A stretch of 64,000 bases of DNA from Marinomonas balearica. GTDB taxonomy: Bacteria; Pseudomonadota; Gammaproteobacteria; Pseudomonadales; Marinomonadaceae. The stretch is taken from positions 186,001 through 250,000 of the forward strand of contig NZ_SNXC01000015.1 of assembly GCF_004362145.1 (NCBI RefSeq), given 5' to 3'. Of the stretch, positions 54,822-64,000 are shown piece after piece. The position numbers were made by a program, and so were the translations under genes. A model generated the notes under the pieces. The model ran no database searches and had not been told where the DNA came from. It worked only from the letters and a program-made list of their open reading frames with translations. Every line of letters starts with the position of its first letter. The stretch's first letter is position 1.

Positions 54822-56411
54822 CTATTGAGGTTTTAAATACTCGCTTAGAAACGAGTCAAAGTCGACCTGATCCGATTTTTCGATTTCCTGTTGCTTTAGA
54901 AGAGAGCTTGTTGCTTTCTCTTCAAATTGACTCAGTATGTCGGCAGAAGGAGGGTTGCTTAGCCAGATTGATTGCTGACTTTGTCCAATTTTTTCCATGG
55001 CTGCCTGATAGCTGCCTTCTTGGAAAATGGATGTAAGTAGCTTAGCTGATGGCAAAAGTTTTGGATTTTCAAGTTTTGCTTTTTGTTCTTCAATTGCTCG
55101 AGTGTAGTGTGTGTTGCCTGTTTTTCGGGTTAAAAACTCTGCAACCTGTAAAAGCTCATCTAATAAACTTGATAACTGTGAATGCAATGTTCGAGGGCCG
55201 TGTCCGAAATCGAATTCGTAATTCAAATTTTGACCGTGCTTTGCAATTAACTGCTGAGTAGTGCGTAATCGAGCACATTCATCGCCAGTGAGTTTTTCAT
55301 CGCCGCGTAATGCGCAATATACTAAAAACGTGTCTAGAAAATACAGAGTGTCTTGTGTCATACCAATTGACGACTCTGGGTCTAAATCCATAATGCGTAC
55401 TTCAATGTACTCTACACCGCGTTTTTGCAATGCTGCGCTAGGATGTTCGCCTGCCATTGTCACCCGTTTAGGACGGATATCGCTGTAATACTCATTCTCG
55501 ATTTGTAATAAATTACAGCTGAGCTGTTTGTATTCGCCGCCGACCTTTGTTCCAATGTTTTGATACGCTGGATAAGGCGTTTTAAGAGCTTCTTTAATTG
55601 TCTGGATATACGTATCGACTTCGTTATAACAGACGTAGAGGCCATCCTGCGCCTTGTTTTGATAACCTAAATCACTCATTCTAAGAGAGGTCGATTCTTT
55701 TCCTGTCCATGTCTTCTCGTTCAATTCATCAAGGTCGTCAGGCTTCTTGTCTAAAAAACTAGTGTCTACGGCAGGGGAAGCGCCGAATAGCACGGACAAG
55801 GCCCAAGAACTTCTTCTGAAATTTCTAATTAGCGCGAAGTATTGAGAGGATTTAAACTCTTTAAGAGCGCCTTCTTGCGATATATCAGCTTGTTTATAGT
55901 CGGCTAAATAACGCCAAAACGCATCATCAAATGAGAAGTTATAATGCATTCCCGCAATACATTGCATGATACGTCCATACCGATTCGATAAGCCTTCTCG
56001 ATATACTCTTTTTAGCTTACCGGTATTTGATTCACCAAAGTACGCAATGGGAACTTCTGAATTGTCTGACAGGTTGCATGGCATGCTGCCGGGCCATAAA
56101 TATTCATTTTGCTTTGCGAGCGTGTACTGTGTGAAGTGGTGAATGGACTCAAGTTCACTGATTACACCTTCTACACTGGGATGGACGCCCGTTATAAATT
56201 CCATCAGTGCTTCAGAGTAGTCTGTAGTGACTGAATCGTGAGTCAGTGCTGCCCCCAGCTTTTCAGGGTGTGGATGCTGGGAAATTCTTCCATTTTCGGC
56301 ATTTACTCTCAATGCTTCGCGCTCTACTCCGCGATGAAATTGAATCGCCGATAGATCATTATTTGTAAGATGGGTCGATAAAGCTTCTAAAGCATCGGTT
56401 AATTTGGTCAA
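54822..56411 (-). CDS. gshA: Glutamate-cysteine ligase
   Basis: First enzyme of glutathione synthesis (529 aa, gamma-proteobacterial GshA). It has FHRGVEREALRV near residue 23, ALTHDSVTTDYSEALMEFITGV and ESNTGKLKRVYREGLSNRYGRIMQCIAGMHYNFSF, all typical. The open frame extends 44 codons upstream, but family length and the AAGGA seven bases before a TTG at 56411 indicate that TTG as the start (reading MTKLTDALEALS). This also removes an overlap with the divergent SCO1-like gene. The glutathione made could serve the nearby peroxiredoxin. Confidence 0.93.
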   Translation of the reverse strand: MTKLTDALEALSTHLTNNDLSAIQFHRGVEREALRVNAENGRISQHPHPEKLGAALTHDSVTTDYSEALMEFITGVHPSVEGVISELESIHHFTQYTLAKQNEYLWPGSMPCNLSDNSEVPIAYFGESNTGKLKRVYREGLSNRYGRIMQCIAGMHYNFSFDDAFWRYLADYKQADISQEGALKEFKSSQYFALIRNFRRSSWALSVLFGASPAVDTSFLDKKPDDLDELNEKTWTGKESTSLRMSDLGYQNKAQDGLYVCYNEVDTYIQTIKEALKTPYPAYQNIGTKVGGEYKQLSCNLLQIENEYYSDIRPKRVTMAGEHPSAALQKRGVEYIEVRIMDLDPESSIGMTQDTLYFLDTFLVYCALRGDEKLTGDECARLRTTQQLIAKHGQNLNYEFDFGHGPRTLHSQLSSLLDELLQVAEFLTRKTGNTHYTRAIEEQKAKLENPKLLPSAKLLTSIFQEGSYQAAMEKIGQSQQSIWLSNPPSADILSQFEEKATSSLLKQQEIEKSDQVDFDSFLSEYLKPQ

Positions 56412-56606
56412 GGAACAATCCTTCCCATTAGTCGTTTGTAGTTGGCATTGATTGTACTTGGCATGGGAATCGTTCAGCAAGACTTTGACAGCAGGCTTCC
56501 TAAATTCCTCACAGATTGCCGTCCAACAACAATATCGGTTCATGGTAGGATATTGTGCATATTAGCGACTAAATGCTACCTCTTAATGCAAGTGAGCAAA
56601 ATCGAT

Positions 56607-57203
56607 ATGTTGAAGAAAACAAAATCCGTATATTGGGCGTTCGCCGTTTTGATATTGGCCATTTTGGCTACCACACTGTTTATACAAGAAAACAATAGAA
56701 GTCAGGCAAAAAGTACTCGCCTCGGGGGAGACTTTACTTTAATGACATCGGAAGGAACGGTTTCTCTAAGTGATTTTCCAGATAAAATGAAGTTAGTGTT
56801 TTTTGGCTACACTCATTGCCCAGATATTTGTCCTTTGACGCTGGCAAATGTGAAAGTTGCTTTGAAACAGCTCCCCGATAATCTACGAAGCCAAATACAA
56901 ACCATTTTTATCAGCGTTGACCCTAAGCGAGATACACCAGAACATCTCTCACAATATGTTCGTTTCTTTGATCCACATTTTATAGGTGCGACCGATACTC
57001 AGGAAAACATCGATAAGGTGGTGAAGCAATACGGCGCATTTTACCGCTTTGTGGATATGCCAGACTCGTCAATGGGCTATTCGGTTGATCACAGCGCCCA
57101 ACTGTATCTAATTGGTAAGGACAACCAAATTAAAGAGTATCTGTTCCATGATTCTTCGTCTGAAGAGATTGCCGAGATTTTGAAAACGGCGCTTGCGGGT
57201 TAA
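56607..57203 (+). CDS. SCO1/SenC-family copper chaperone
   Basis: Membrane-anchored periplasmic protein (198 aa). A signal anchor (VYWAFAVLILAILATTLFI) is near residues 8-26, then a thioredoxin-fold domain. The copper-binding motif CPDIC in FFGYTHCPDICPLTLA lies near residues 72-76, and the distal His in VDHSAQLYLI completes the Cys/Cys/His site. Members insert copper into cytochrome oxidase CuA or act as redox proteins. The ATG at 56607 is chosen; ATG 56586 is possible and both lack a strong ribosome site. No oxidase gene is adjacent. Confidence 0.88.
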   Translation: MLKKTKSVYWAFAVLILAILATTLFIQENNRSQAKSTRLGGDFTLMTSEGTVSLSDFPDKMKLVFFGYTHCPDICPLTLANVKVALKQLPDNLRSQIQTIFISVDPKRDTPEHLSQYVRFFDPHFIGATDTQENIDKVVKQYGAFYRFVDMPDSSMGYSVDHSAQLYLIGKDNQIKEYLFHDSSSEEIAEILKTALAG

Positions 57204-57230
57204 GTAATAACCAAGTTTTAGTAAGATAAT

Positions 57231-57270
57231 TAAGCGCTGGATTAAATCGATAATTCAGCGCTTAATTTTT
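57231..57270 (+). terminator. Terminator after the SCO1-like gene
   Basis: TAAGCGCTGGATTA pairs with TAATTCAGCGCTTA, one mismatch, followed by ATTTTTAT. It lies between convergent genes. Confidence 0.75.
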
Positions 57271-57295
57271 ATCCATAGATTGGAACGAAGAGAGT

Positions 57296-58069
57296 TTAAA
57301 GTCTCATCTCAATTCCAGCAGCCTGCATGGTTTCTTTTGCTTCTTGAATGGAGTATTCGCCAAAGTGGAAGATGCTCGCTGCAAGTACGGCATCGGCTTT
57401 CCCTTCTGTAACGCCGTCGACTAAATGTTGTAGATTTCCGACGCCTCCTGATGCGATAACAGGTACGTGTACAGCGTCGCTAATGGCGCGAGTGACACCA
57501 AGATCAAAGCCATTCTTCATGCCGTCACGGTCCATGCTGGTAAGCAGAATTTCACCGGCGCCTAAATCAACCATCTTTTTGGCCCACTCTACGGCGTCAA
57601 TCCCTGTTGGCTTACGGCCTCCATGGGTAAAGATTTCCCATCGGTCAGTTTCGCCTTCTTCACTGACTTTCTTGGCATCGATTGCAACGACGATACATTG
57701 AGAGCCGAAACGCTCTGCGGCTTCTTTTACGAACTCTGGATTGAAGATAGCAGCCGTGTTGATGCTTACTTTATCCGCTCCCGCGTTGAGCATGTTTCGA
57801 ATATCGTCGCAGGTACGAATGCCGCCGCCGACGGTCAGAGGAATGAAGACCTCTGAGGCAATGGCTTCAACCATGTGTATCGTCGTGCCTCTGTCGTCAG
57901 AGCTTGCTGTGATGTCTAAGAAGGTTATCTCATCAGCGCCTTGATCGTTATAGCGCTTTGCTACCTCCACTGGGTCGCCGGCATCTCGAATATCGACAAA
58001 CTGTACGCCTTTCACAACGCGCCCATTGTCTACATCAAGGCAAGGAATAATACGTTTTGCTAAGCCCAT
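57296..58069 (-). CDS. hisF: Imidazole glycerol phosphate synthase cyclase subunit HisF
   Basis: TIM-barrel cyclase subunit (257 aa) that uses ammonia from HisH to make imidazole glycerol phosphate and AICAR. It has [36 protein letters not shown] and LLTSMDRDG, all standard. The ATG at 58069 is chosen for AGGAA seven bases upstream; the frame runs on to 58123 without a ribosome site. It lies 35 bases downstream of hisH. The hisA gene that normally sits between them is absent. Confidence 0.96.
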   Translation of the reverse strand: MGLAKRIIPCLDVDNGRVVKGVQFVDIRDAGDPVEVAKRYNDQGADEITFLDITASSDDRGTTIHMVEAIASEVFIPLTVGGGIRTCDDIRNMLNAGADKVSINTAAIFNPEFVKEAAERFGSQCIVVAIDAKKVSEEGETDRWEIFTHGGRKPTGIDAVEWAKKMVDLGAGEILLTSMDRDGMKNGFDLGVTRAISDAVHVPVIASGGVGNLQHLVDGVTEGKADAVLAASIFHFGEYSIQEAKETMQAAGIEMRL

Positions 58070-58104
58070 GAATAGGTTCCTAATACGTGTTTTTAGAAAG
58101 GTGG

Positions 58105-58767
58105 CTAAGGTTTTCCATCCCAATGGATGAAGTTCTTGTACAGTTGCAGACCGTCTTTGTGGCTTTTCTCTGGGTGGAACTGGACCGCAAAGACATTATC
58201 ACGAGCAAGCGCAACACAGAATTCATGCCCGTATTCACAAGTGCCGGCTACTTCTGATGCATGTTCAGGGACCACAAAGTAACTGTGGACGAAGTAGAAA
58301 CGTGCGCCGGAGTCAATGTCCTTCCAAAGTGGATGATCAATGGTTTGGTTAACTTGATTCCACCCCATGTGAGGAACTTTAAGCTTTTGTCCTGCGTTGT
58401 CTTTGTGGTTTTCACCAAAGAACAAGGCATTGCCATCAAAATGGCCTAAGCAGTCAACGCCCTTGTTTTCTTCACTGTGAGACATGAGAGATTGAATGCC
58501 TACACAGATCGCCAGAAATGGTTTCTCTCGCATTGCTTTTCGAATAGTGGGAACCAACCCTTGTTTGTGCATTTCGCCAACGCAATCTCGAATAGCGCCA
58601 ACACCCGGTAGCAGTACGCGATCTGCTGCGTCTATGAGTGCTGGGTCACTGGTGACAATGACCTTTGTTGTGTCATCGGCAGCGTGTTCCAGTGCTTTTG
58701 CAACGGAATGAAGATTACCCATTCCATAGTCGATAACGGCAACGGTTGAAGTCGTTTTATTTGTCAT
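58105..58767 (-). CDS. hisH: Imidazole glycerol phosphate synthase glutaminase subunit HisH
   Basis: Class I glutamine amidotransferase subunit (220 aa) that supplies ammonia to HisF. The active-site Cys is in [17 protein letters not shown] near residue 91, and His/Glu are in QFHPEKSH near the C-terminus. The N-terminus [18 protein letters not shown] is typical. It lies nine bases after hisB. The enzyme channels ammonia to its partner. Confidence 0.95.
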   Translation of the reverse strand: MTNKTTSTVAVIDYGMGNLHSVAKALEHAADDTTKVIVTSDPALIDAADRVLLPGVGAIRDCVGEMHKQGLVPTIRKAMREKPFLAICVGIQSLMSHSEENKGVDCLGHFDGNALFFGENHKDNAGQKLKVPHMGWNQVNQTIDHPLWKDIDSGARFYFVHSYFVVPEHASEVAGTCEYGHEFCVALARDNVFAVQFHPEKSHKDGLQLYKNFIHWDGKP

Positions 58768-58776
58768 ATACTTGCC

Positions 58777-59370
58777 TTATAAACAACCTTTAGTGGACGG
58801 CATTTGCCCCGCCATTCTTTCGTCTACTTCTAACGCCATACGCAGTGCGCGACCGAATGCTTTGAAGATAGTTTCTGCTTGGTGATGAGTGTTCTTTCCG
58901 CGCAGGTTATCTAAATGTAACGTAACTTGGGCGTGGTTGATAAAACCGTGGAAAAATTCAGAGAACAAATCGACGTCGAAGCCACCCACGCTGCCACGAG
59001 TAAAAGGCACATGCATTTCTAGGCCAGGTCTGCCTGAAAAATCGATGACAACGCGAGATAGGGCTTCGTCCAGTGGAACATAAGCGTGTCCGTAGCGACG
59101 AATGCCTTTCTTGTCTCCGACTGCTTTATAGAAAGCTTGACCTAATGTAATGCCTAAGTCTTCTACAGTGTGGTGAGCATCGATATGTAAATCACCTACC
59201 GCATGAATGTCCAGATCGATCAAACCATGGCGAGCGACTTGATCAAGCATATGATCTAAAAAGGGCACGCCTGTTTCACATTTGAATTCACCGGTTCCAT
59301 CTAGATTGATGGTGACTTTTATTTGAGTTTCTAAGGTGTTTCGCTCAACGCTGGCAATCCGACTGGACAT
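58777..59370 (-). CDS. hisB: Imidazoleglycerol-phosphate dehydratase HisB (monofunctional)
   Basis: Mn-dependent dehydratase (197 aa) in histidine biosynthesis. The two metal motifs DAHHTVED and [10 protein letters not shown] are present near residues 65 and 162. The phosphatase domain found in the fused enterobacterial HisB is absent, as in pseudomonads. The start ATG at 59370 is followed by [16 protein letters not shown] lies seven bases upstream. It heads the hisB-hisH-hisF cluster. Confidence 0.95.
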   Translation of the reverse strand: MSSRIASVERNTLETQIKVTINLDGTGEFKCETGVPFLDHMLDQVARHGLIDLDIHAVGDLHIDAHHTVEDLGITLGQAFYKAVGDKKGIRRYGHAYVPLDEALSRVVIDFSGRPGLEMHVPFTRGSVGGFDVDLFSEFFHGFINHAQVTLHLDNLRGKNTHHQAETIFKAFGRALRMALEVDERMAGQMPSTKGCL

Positions 59371-59555
59371 GTAAGGAGGTCTCCGCTTTCAACCCGCGTG
59401 GTTATTCACGACGGACAAATGACAATAAGGAGACATTATAAAGTGCATCTGTCTGCGCTGCTATAAGGTTTTTCATCGCATCCGCCTATGATACGTATTA
59501 ATCAATCCTAAAATGCTACAATTTGCGCAGTCATTTTGTCTGAGGGTATAAAAGG

Positions 59556-61925
59556 ATGGTTTGGGTTAAGCGCTTGTTGTTCGTGTTGGTATTTCTCTTG
59601 GCTCTTGTCCTTGGTGGGATTGGGTACGTATTGATATTTGTAGACCCGAATGATTTTAAAAAAGAGCTTATTTCTCTCGTTGATAAACACGCGAATATTG
59701 ATCTAAAAATCGATGGCGATATCAGCTGGTCTTTTTTTCCTTGGTTAGGAGTTGAACTTAATGACATCGGCGTGGCGGCGAAAGGCGAATCAACGTTAGC
59801 CAAATTCGAAGAGGCTGAGTTTAGGTTGGCTGTGCTGCCTTTATTACAGCAAAAAATTGAAGTAGACACTGTTCGTCTGATTGGCTTGAAGGCTGATCTA
59901 GTGATGGATGAAGAGGGAAAGGGCAACTGGCAATTGGGCAGTAAAACGGACAGTCAAAAACAGGCGTCTAATCAATCCTCTACAGCATCTTCTACAGCAC
60001 TTTCTACAGCAAACATGCCTTCTGAAACTGATGTAGTCACTCCAAATGCAGCCAAAGCCGCTCAGACGCCGTCGGCTTTTACCATTCCAGATATTAATAT
60101 TGAAAAAATTGAGCTGGTCGATGCCCAAGTACGCTTTGTAGATAAACAAAGTGGTATGGATCTGCTAGCGATGTTTAATACCAACTTAAGTAACGTAAGA
60201 TGGGGCGACGCGTGGCCGTTGGAGTTTGATATAAAGCTTGAAGGTGTATTGCCAAAAGAGGCGAATGGGAAACAGCAGAGTATCGCGCACAGTTTGTCTT
60301 TGGGGGCGGATTTAACTGTTTTTCCTGAGCATCAACGATTGGCTCTATCTGACTTGATTGTAAAGACGCGTACTGAAGCTGCAATGTTGCCTATTTCACC
60401 TTTGCTTGCTAATGCCCAAATTCGTCAACTTGAGCTTGATCTCCCACAGGAAAATTTGATTATTGATGGCTTAAGTCTTGATAGCTTAGGTGTTTCATTA
60501 GAGTCTCAGATTAAAGTGTTCGAGTTGCTTTCTAAGCCTCAATTTAGTGTAGCGGCGAATGTGGCTGAGTTTTCTCCGCGAGAGTTGTTAAATAAGTTAG
60601 CGCTCCCCTTGCCTGAGATGGCAGATGAAACAACGTTATCTGCATTGCAATTGACGCTGAGTCTTGAAGGTGACGCGAATGCTGTGAAAGTTCAACCCAT
60701 CTCGATGCGACTAGATGAGACGCAACTTGAAGCAAATGCAAGTGTGAAGTTTACGCCACTCTCTTGGAATGTGTCTGTCGCAGGCAAGACGTTGGACTTA
60801 GATCGCTACTTACCGCCAAATGTGGAAGGGGATAATAAAACGGATCCAGATAGCACAGAGGCCAGTGGTGAGGAAGTGCAAGAAAGTGATTTAATCCCTG
60901 TCGAACTTTTGCGTACACTTAATGGCACAGTGGATTTTTCGTTTGAAAATCTAAAAGCAAAGAATCTCTCAATCGATAAAATTTCAGCGACCAGTGTACA
61001 GAGCAACGGGTTGGTAACGCTTAATCCTCTTTTTGTTGGCTTGTATGAAGGCAGAGCCAACCTAAATGCAATGTTAGATGTACGTTCTGATACGCCAAAG
61101 ATATCGATCTCACCAAATATTGAACATGTTCAAATCTATCCTTTATTAAATGACTTTATGGAACTCGATAAAGTGAAAGGTGCAACGTTTGCGTCAGGTG
61201 ATCTGCATACCAGTGGTAATCGAATCAGTGAATTAATGAATCAATTAAATGGTGATTTGCTGGTGGAAGTGAAAGATGGCGCTCTGGTAGGTATGAACCT
61301 AACGAAATCCGTGTGTGAAGGTATTGCGAGTACGCGTTCTGGTAAAGATGTGAATCAAACCGCTTTTGGTGAAGATACTCCTTTTGAAAGCCTTACTTTT
61401 CCTGCTCATGTCGTAAATGGCGTGGTCTCTACTCCTGATTTAAAAATTAAAGCGGTTGGCATACAAGTTACTGGCGATGGTGAAGTTTCGCTACCTGAAC
61501 AGAATATCCATTATCAGGCTGATGTCAGTATTGTGGGAAGTGATGTGGATCAAGCGTGTCAAATTAAACGCGTCTACCGTTCATTGGCTTTCCCTATCGT
61601 TTGTAAAGGCGCGTTTGACAGTGACCCTGCGACGTTATGTCGCCCTGATATCAAAGGGTTTGGTCGACTGTTTGAAAAAGTTGCCAAGACTGAGTTGGAT
61701 GCGAAACTTGCCGCTGAAAAGCAGAAAGCGAAAGTGAAAATTGCCAAAGAAAAAGCTCGAGCCAAAGAAAAATTGGATGCTGAAAAAGCGAAAGCAAAAG
61801 CGGAGTTAGAGGCTAAACTGGCAGAAGAAAAACGAAAAGCGGAAGAAAAGAAGAAAGCTAAGGAAGAAGAGTTAAAACAGAAATTAAAAGATGAATTGAA
61901 AAATGGGCTGAAAAGCCTGTTTTAA
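59556..61925 (+). CDS. AsmA-family protein with charged C-terminal coiled coil
   Basis: Inner-membrane-anchored AsmA-type protein (789 aa). The N-terminal anchor is LLFVLVFLLALVLGGIGYVLIF near residues 7-28; the large periplasmic part then carries the AsmA domain with DIKLEG-like strands. Relatives affect outer-membrane phospholipid and LPS homeostasis. Ser/Thr/Ala-rich linkers occur near residue 140. The last ~75 residues are a Lys/Glu/Ala-rich coiled coil (AKEKARAKEKLDAEKAKAKA) resembling TolA, ending KSLF, which is not part of the core AsmA domain. The start has GAGGG ten bases upstream. Confidence 0.88.
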   Translation: MVWVKRLLFVLVFLLALVLGGIGYVLIFVDPNDFKKELISLVDKHANIDLKIDGDISWSFFPWLGVELNDIGVAAKGESTLAKFEEAEFRLAVLPLLQQKIEVDTVRLIGLKADLVMDEEGKGNWQLGSKTDSQKQASNQSSTASSTALSTANMPSETDVVTPNAAKAAQTPSAFTIPDINIEKIELVDAQVRFVDKQSGMDLLAMFNTNLSNVRWGDAWPLEFDIKLEGVLPKEANGKQQSIAHSLSLGADLTVFPEHQRLALSDLIVKTRTEAAMLPISPLLANAQIRQLELDLPQENLIIDGLSLDSLGVSLESQIKVFELLSKPQFSVAANVAEFSPRELLNKLALPLPEMADETTLSALQLTLSLEGDANAVKVQPISMRLDETQLEANASVKFTPLSWNVSVAGKTLDLDRYLPPNVEGDNKTDPDSTEASGEEVQESDLIPVELLRTLNGTVDFSFENLKAKNLSIDKISATSVQSNGLVTLNPLFVGLYEGRANLNAMLDVRSDTPKISISPNIEHVQIYPLLNDFMELDKVKGATFASGDLHTSGNRISELMNQLNGDLLVEVKDGALVGMNLTKSVCEGIASTRSGKDVNQTAFGEDTPFESLTFPAHVVNGVVSTPDLKIKAVGIQVTGDGEVSLPEQNIHYQADVSIVGSDVDQACQIKRVYRSLAFPIVCKGAFDSDPATLCRPDIKGFGRLFEKVAKTELDAKLAAEKQKAKVKIAKEKARAKEKLDAEKAKAKAELEAKLAEEKRKAEEKKKAKEEELKQKLKDELKNGLKSLF

Positions 61926-61962
61926 TCAATTTTTTGTACTTTGAGAATGTTTAGAGAGAATT

Positions 61963-63045
61963 GTGGAAGTCGTAAATACAGTTGAGAATTTTGCTCCTAG
62001 AGTACTGGCTTGGTTTGATCTGCATGGTCGAAAAAACCTTCCTTGGCAAAAAAATAAAACGCCTTATCGAGTTTGGATCTCTGAAATTATGTTGCAGCAA
62101 ACTCAAGTTGCGACAGTGATTCCCTATTATGAAAAATTTATGGAGTCATTTCCGGATGTTTACGCTTTAGCGAATGCTAAGCAGGACGATGTGTTAGCTC
62201 ACTGGAGCGGGCTTGGTTATTACGCTCGTGCTCGAAATATGCATAAAGCGGCGAACATGCTGGTGGATGAACTTGATGGAGAGTTTCCTGCATCCGTGGA
62301 GGGTGTGTGTGAACTGCCCGGTATTGGCCGTTCGACGGCATCCGCTATTTTGTCTATATCGAGAGACGTTCAGGCGGCCATATTGGACGGTAACGTTAAA
62401 AGAGTATTGGCTCGATTCCATGCTATTGCGACTTGGCCCGGTGAGAAAAAAACGGAAAACACAATGTGGGATATTGCAGGCTACTATATGCCCAATCAAC
62501 GTTGTGGAGAATACACTCAGGCAATGATGGACCTTGGGGCAACGCTTTGTACTCGCTCAAAACCAAAATGCCATGAGTGCCCATTAATGGATGATTGTGC
62601 TGGTTTTGCTACAGCAGAGCCGACGCAATTTCCAATCTCTAAGCCTAAAAAAGCGGCTAAACCCGTTAAGTCGGCTCAGTTTGTTGTGTTGAAAAGTAGC
62701 AGTAAGGTGCTGCTCGAAAAGCGTCCTGCCTCAGGGATTTGGGGTGGTCTGTGGAGCTTGCCGGAGTTCGACAGTGATGCGTCTATTATTCTAGAGGCAG
62801 AGCAAAGGTTTCAGTGCGATACCGAATCCGTCACTGTTTTGTCACCTTTTCGTCATACATTTAGTCATTATCATCTTGATATTGCTCCAAGCCTTATTTC
62901 GATTGCAAATGGGGTAAGCTTTTGTGTGGATGAATCGGATAAGTACCGCTGGTTTTCAATGGATGAGTCGTTAGAGCTTGGGCTTCCAGCTCCAGTAAGG
63001 CGTATCTTAGAGTCTGTTGAAAGAGGCGATACGTTGCTTATTTAG
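61963..63045 (+). CDS. mutY: Adenine DNA glycosylase MutY
   Basis: DNA repair glycosylase (360 aa) that removes adenine opposite 8-oxoguanine. The HhH-GPD motif ELPGIGRSTASAILS is near residue 114, with the catalytic Asp in ILDGNVKRVLAR. The iron-sulfur cluster Cys residues have the C-x6-C-x2-C-x5-C pattern in CTRSKPKCHECPLMDDC. The C-terminal NUDIX-like domain, with LEKRPASGIWGGLWSLPEF, recognises 8-oxoguanine. The initiator is GTG with AGAGA upstream. It follows the AsmA gene by 37 bases, a pairing seen in related bacteria. Confidence 0.95.
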   Translation: MEVVNTVENFAPRVLAWFDLHGRKNLPWQKNKTPYRVWISEIMLQQTQVATVIPYYEKFMESFPDVYALANAKQDDVLAHWSGLGYYARARNMHKAANMLVDELDGEFPASVEGVCELPGIGRSTASAILSISRDVQAAILDGNVKRVLARFHAIATWPGEKKTENTMWDIAGYYMPNQRCGEYTQAMMDLGATLCTRSKPKCHECPLMDDCAGFATAEPTQFPISKPKKAAKPVKSAQFVVLKSSSKVLLEKRPASGIWGGLWSLPEFDSDASIILEAEQRFQCDTESVTVLSPFRHTFSHYHLDIAPSLISIANGVSFCVDESDKYRWFSMDESLELGLPAPVRRILESVERGDTLLI

Positions 63046-63111
63046 TCTCACAGCTTTAATGAACAAACATCTTTGAATATGCGAATTTTTATCTAGAAAG
63101 TGAGGTTGCCC

Positions 63112-64000
63112 GTGTTGGATGTGTTTTGGCGATTTTTTCTATTAGGTTGTACAAGTTTCGGCGGACCTGCTGCGCATCTTGGGTATTTTCGAAAAGAATT
63201 TGTTGAGCGTCTTCGTTGGTGTGACGAACAGCAATATTCTCAATGGGTTGCTCTGAGTCAGGTTATGCCGGGGCCGGGTTCCAGCCAAGTTGGATTTGCC
63301 ATAGGGGTTAAGCGTGCGGGTCTGTTGGGCGGTATGGCGGCGTTTTTGGGTTTTACCTCTCCTTCGGTTATCGTGATGATTCTTCTCGCTGCACTTGGTA
63401 GCAGCTTTATAGCAATTCCCTTTGTCTCTTCGCTCATTACAGCATTAAAGTTATTGGCCATTGTTGTCGTGTTGGATGCCGTTATCAGTATGGCTCGTAG
63501 TTTCGTTTCATGTATTCAAACGCGGAGCATTGCGATTGTTGCTTTTGTATTTATATTGGTTTGGCCTTATGGGTATTCTGGGATCATTCTTGTTGCTGTG
63601 GCTGGCGTTGTAGGTGCCTTTTTGAAGCTAGAAGCCCCACAAACTTCGTTTAATCTAAGCTCTTCTAGGGTGTTGGGCTTGGCGTCGTTAGCTTTGTTTG
63701 TTGTGTTGTTTTTGTGCTCTTTTATATTAACTGATCTCTCTAGTGATCGTTTGGGCGCGTACTTGGCGAACCTCTATCAAGCGGGCGCTTTGGTTTTTGG
63801 AGGTGGGCATGTGGTGTTGCCTCTTGTAACAGACGCATTGTCAGGCATTCAAAGTACTGACGACATATTGGTCGGTTACGCTGCCGCTCAGGTTGTTCCC
63901 GGACCTATGTTTACGATTGCATCGTATCTTGGTGCTACCGCCGCGCCGGAAGGTGATGTCATTTTATGGGGAATATTAAGCTCTTTGGCGATATTCTTAC
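63112..64000 (+). CDS. Chromate-transporter family (CHR) membrane protein, 3' end missing
   Basis: 5' part of a CHR-family membrane protein; 296 codons are visible and the frame runs off the right edge. The family hallmark of two similar halves is seen: FGGPAAHLGYFRKEFVER followed by SQVMPGPGSSQVGFAIG in the first, and FGGGHVVLPLV then AAQVVPGPMFTIASYLG in the second. Members export chromate or related anions. The initiator is GTG at 63112, with GAGG six bases upstream; TTG at 63115 is an alternative. Substrate is inferred from family only. Confidence 0.88.
   Translation, partial: MLDVFWRFFLLGCTSFGGPAAHLGYFRKEFVERLRWCDEQQYSQWVALSQVMPGPGSSQVGFAIGVKRAGLLGGMAAFLGFTSPSVIVMILLAALGSSFIAIPFVSSLITALKLLAIVVVLDAVISMARSFVSCIQTRSIAIVAFVFILVWPYGYSGIILVAVAGVVGAFLKLEAPQTSFNLSSSRVLGLASLALFVVLFLCSFILTDLSSDRLGAYLANLYQAGALVFGGGHVVLPLVTDALSGIQSTDDILVGYAAAQVVPGPMFTIASYLGATAAPEGDVILWGILSSLAIFL

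Noticed and set aside
1..64000. CRISPR array, rRNA or tRNA genes
   Set aside because: No regularly spaced direct repeats and no tRNA-like T-arm or rRNA sequence were noticed apart from the tmRNA.

Overview
The window reads as chromosomal DNA of a marine gammaproteobacterium, most likely an Oceanospirillales member close to Marinomonas. This is inferred from the moderate-to-low GC, the smpB, ratA, rnfH, bamE, fur, recN, grpE, dnaK, dnaJ order typical of Pseudomonas relatives, the long form of GAPDH, and three sodium-linked transport systems (NhaD, Mrp, NSS). No rRNA, tRNA, CRISPR array, phage or full insertion sequence was seen. The only RNA gene recognised is tmRNA. One short MITE-like element and several unexplained inverted or tandem repeats are present.

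Layout. 1-3.9 kb: 3' part of a BmpA/Yuf-type nucleoside ABC importer and cytidine deaminase. 4.1-12.7 kb: a pectin-fragment utilisation island with oligogalacturonate lyase, a TogMNAB-like ABC importer, KduD, KdgK and an IclR-family (KdgR-like) regulator, with two palindromes that look like its operators. 12.7-17.7 kb: a small lipoprotein, a membrane GGDEF protein, a COG0523 metallochaperone plus DUF1826 pair behind a Zur-like palindrome, a 140-bp MITE, a GNAT enzyme and a small unknown protein. 17.9-25.2 kb: NhaD converging on a complete mrpABCDEFG operon with fused mrpA/B. 25.4-28.4 kb: a CZB chemoreceptor, a Yip1-like membrane protein, repeat-rich spacers and ssrA (tmRNA).

28.4-38.8 kb: the conserved housekeeping block smpB, NSS transporter, ratA, rnfH, bamE, fur, recN, grpE, dnaK, dnaJ, then a uridine-kinase-like gene. 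A near-consensus sigma-32 promoter precedes grpE and a LexA-like box precedes recN. 39-42.5 kb: two small envelope or membrane proteins, long GAPDH and a TSUP exporter. 42.5-46.8 kb: glpD, glpR, glpK with two GlpR-type operators. 47-54.7 kb: small unknown, DUF501 and PilZ-like proteins, a MocR-type regulator, a transmembrane chemoreceptor, a Prx5 peroxiredoxin and PpnN. 54.8-64 kb: gshA (TTG start) divergent from a SCO1-like copper protein, hisBHF lacking hisA, an AsmA protein with a charged coiled-coil tail, mutY and the 5' part of a chromate-transporter-family gene.

The genes form separate metabolic modules rather than one large novel system. The most coherent modules are uptake and catabolism of unsaturated oligogalacturonides to 2-keto-3-deoxy-6-phosphogluconate, glycerol catabolism under GlpR, and sodium/proton homeostasis. 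The least explained are the Zur-box/COG0523/DUF1826 unit, in which DUF1826 carries a metal-ligand-like HxD...H pattern, and the repeat-rich spacers around 26.7, 27.6 and 50.2 kb. Start sites were chosen by Shine-Dalgarno spacing and family length, and several are GTG or TTG.
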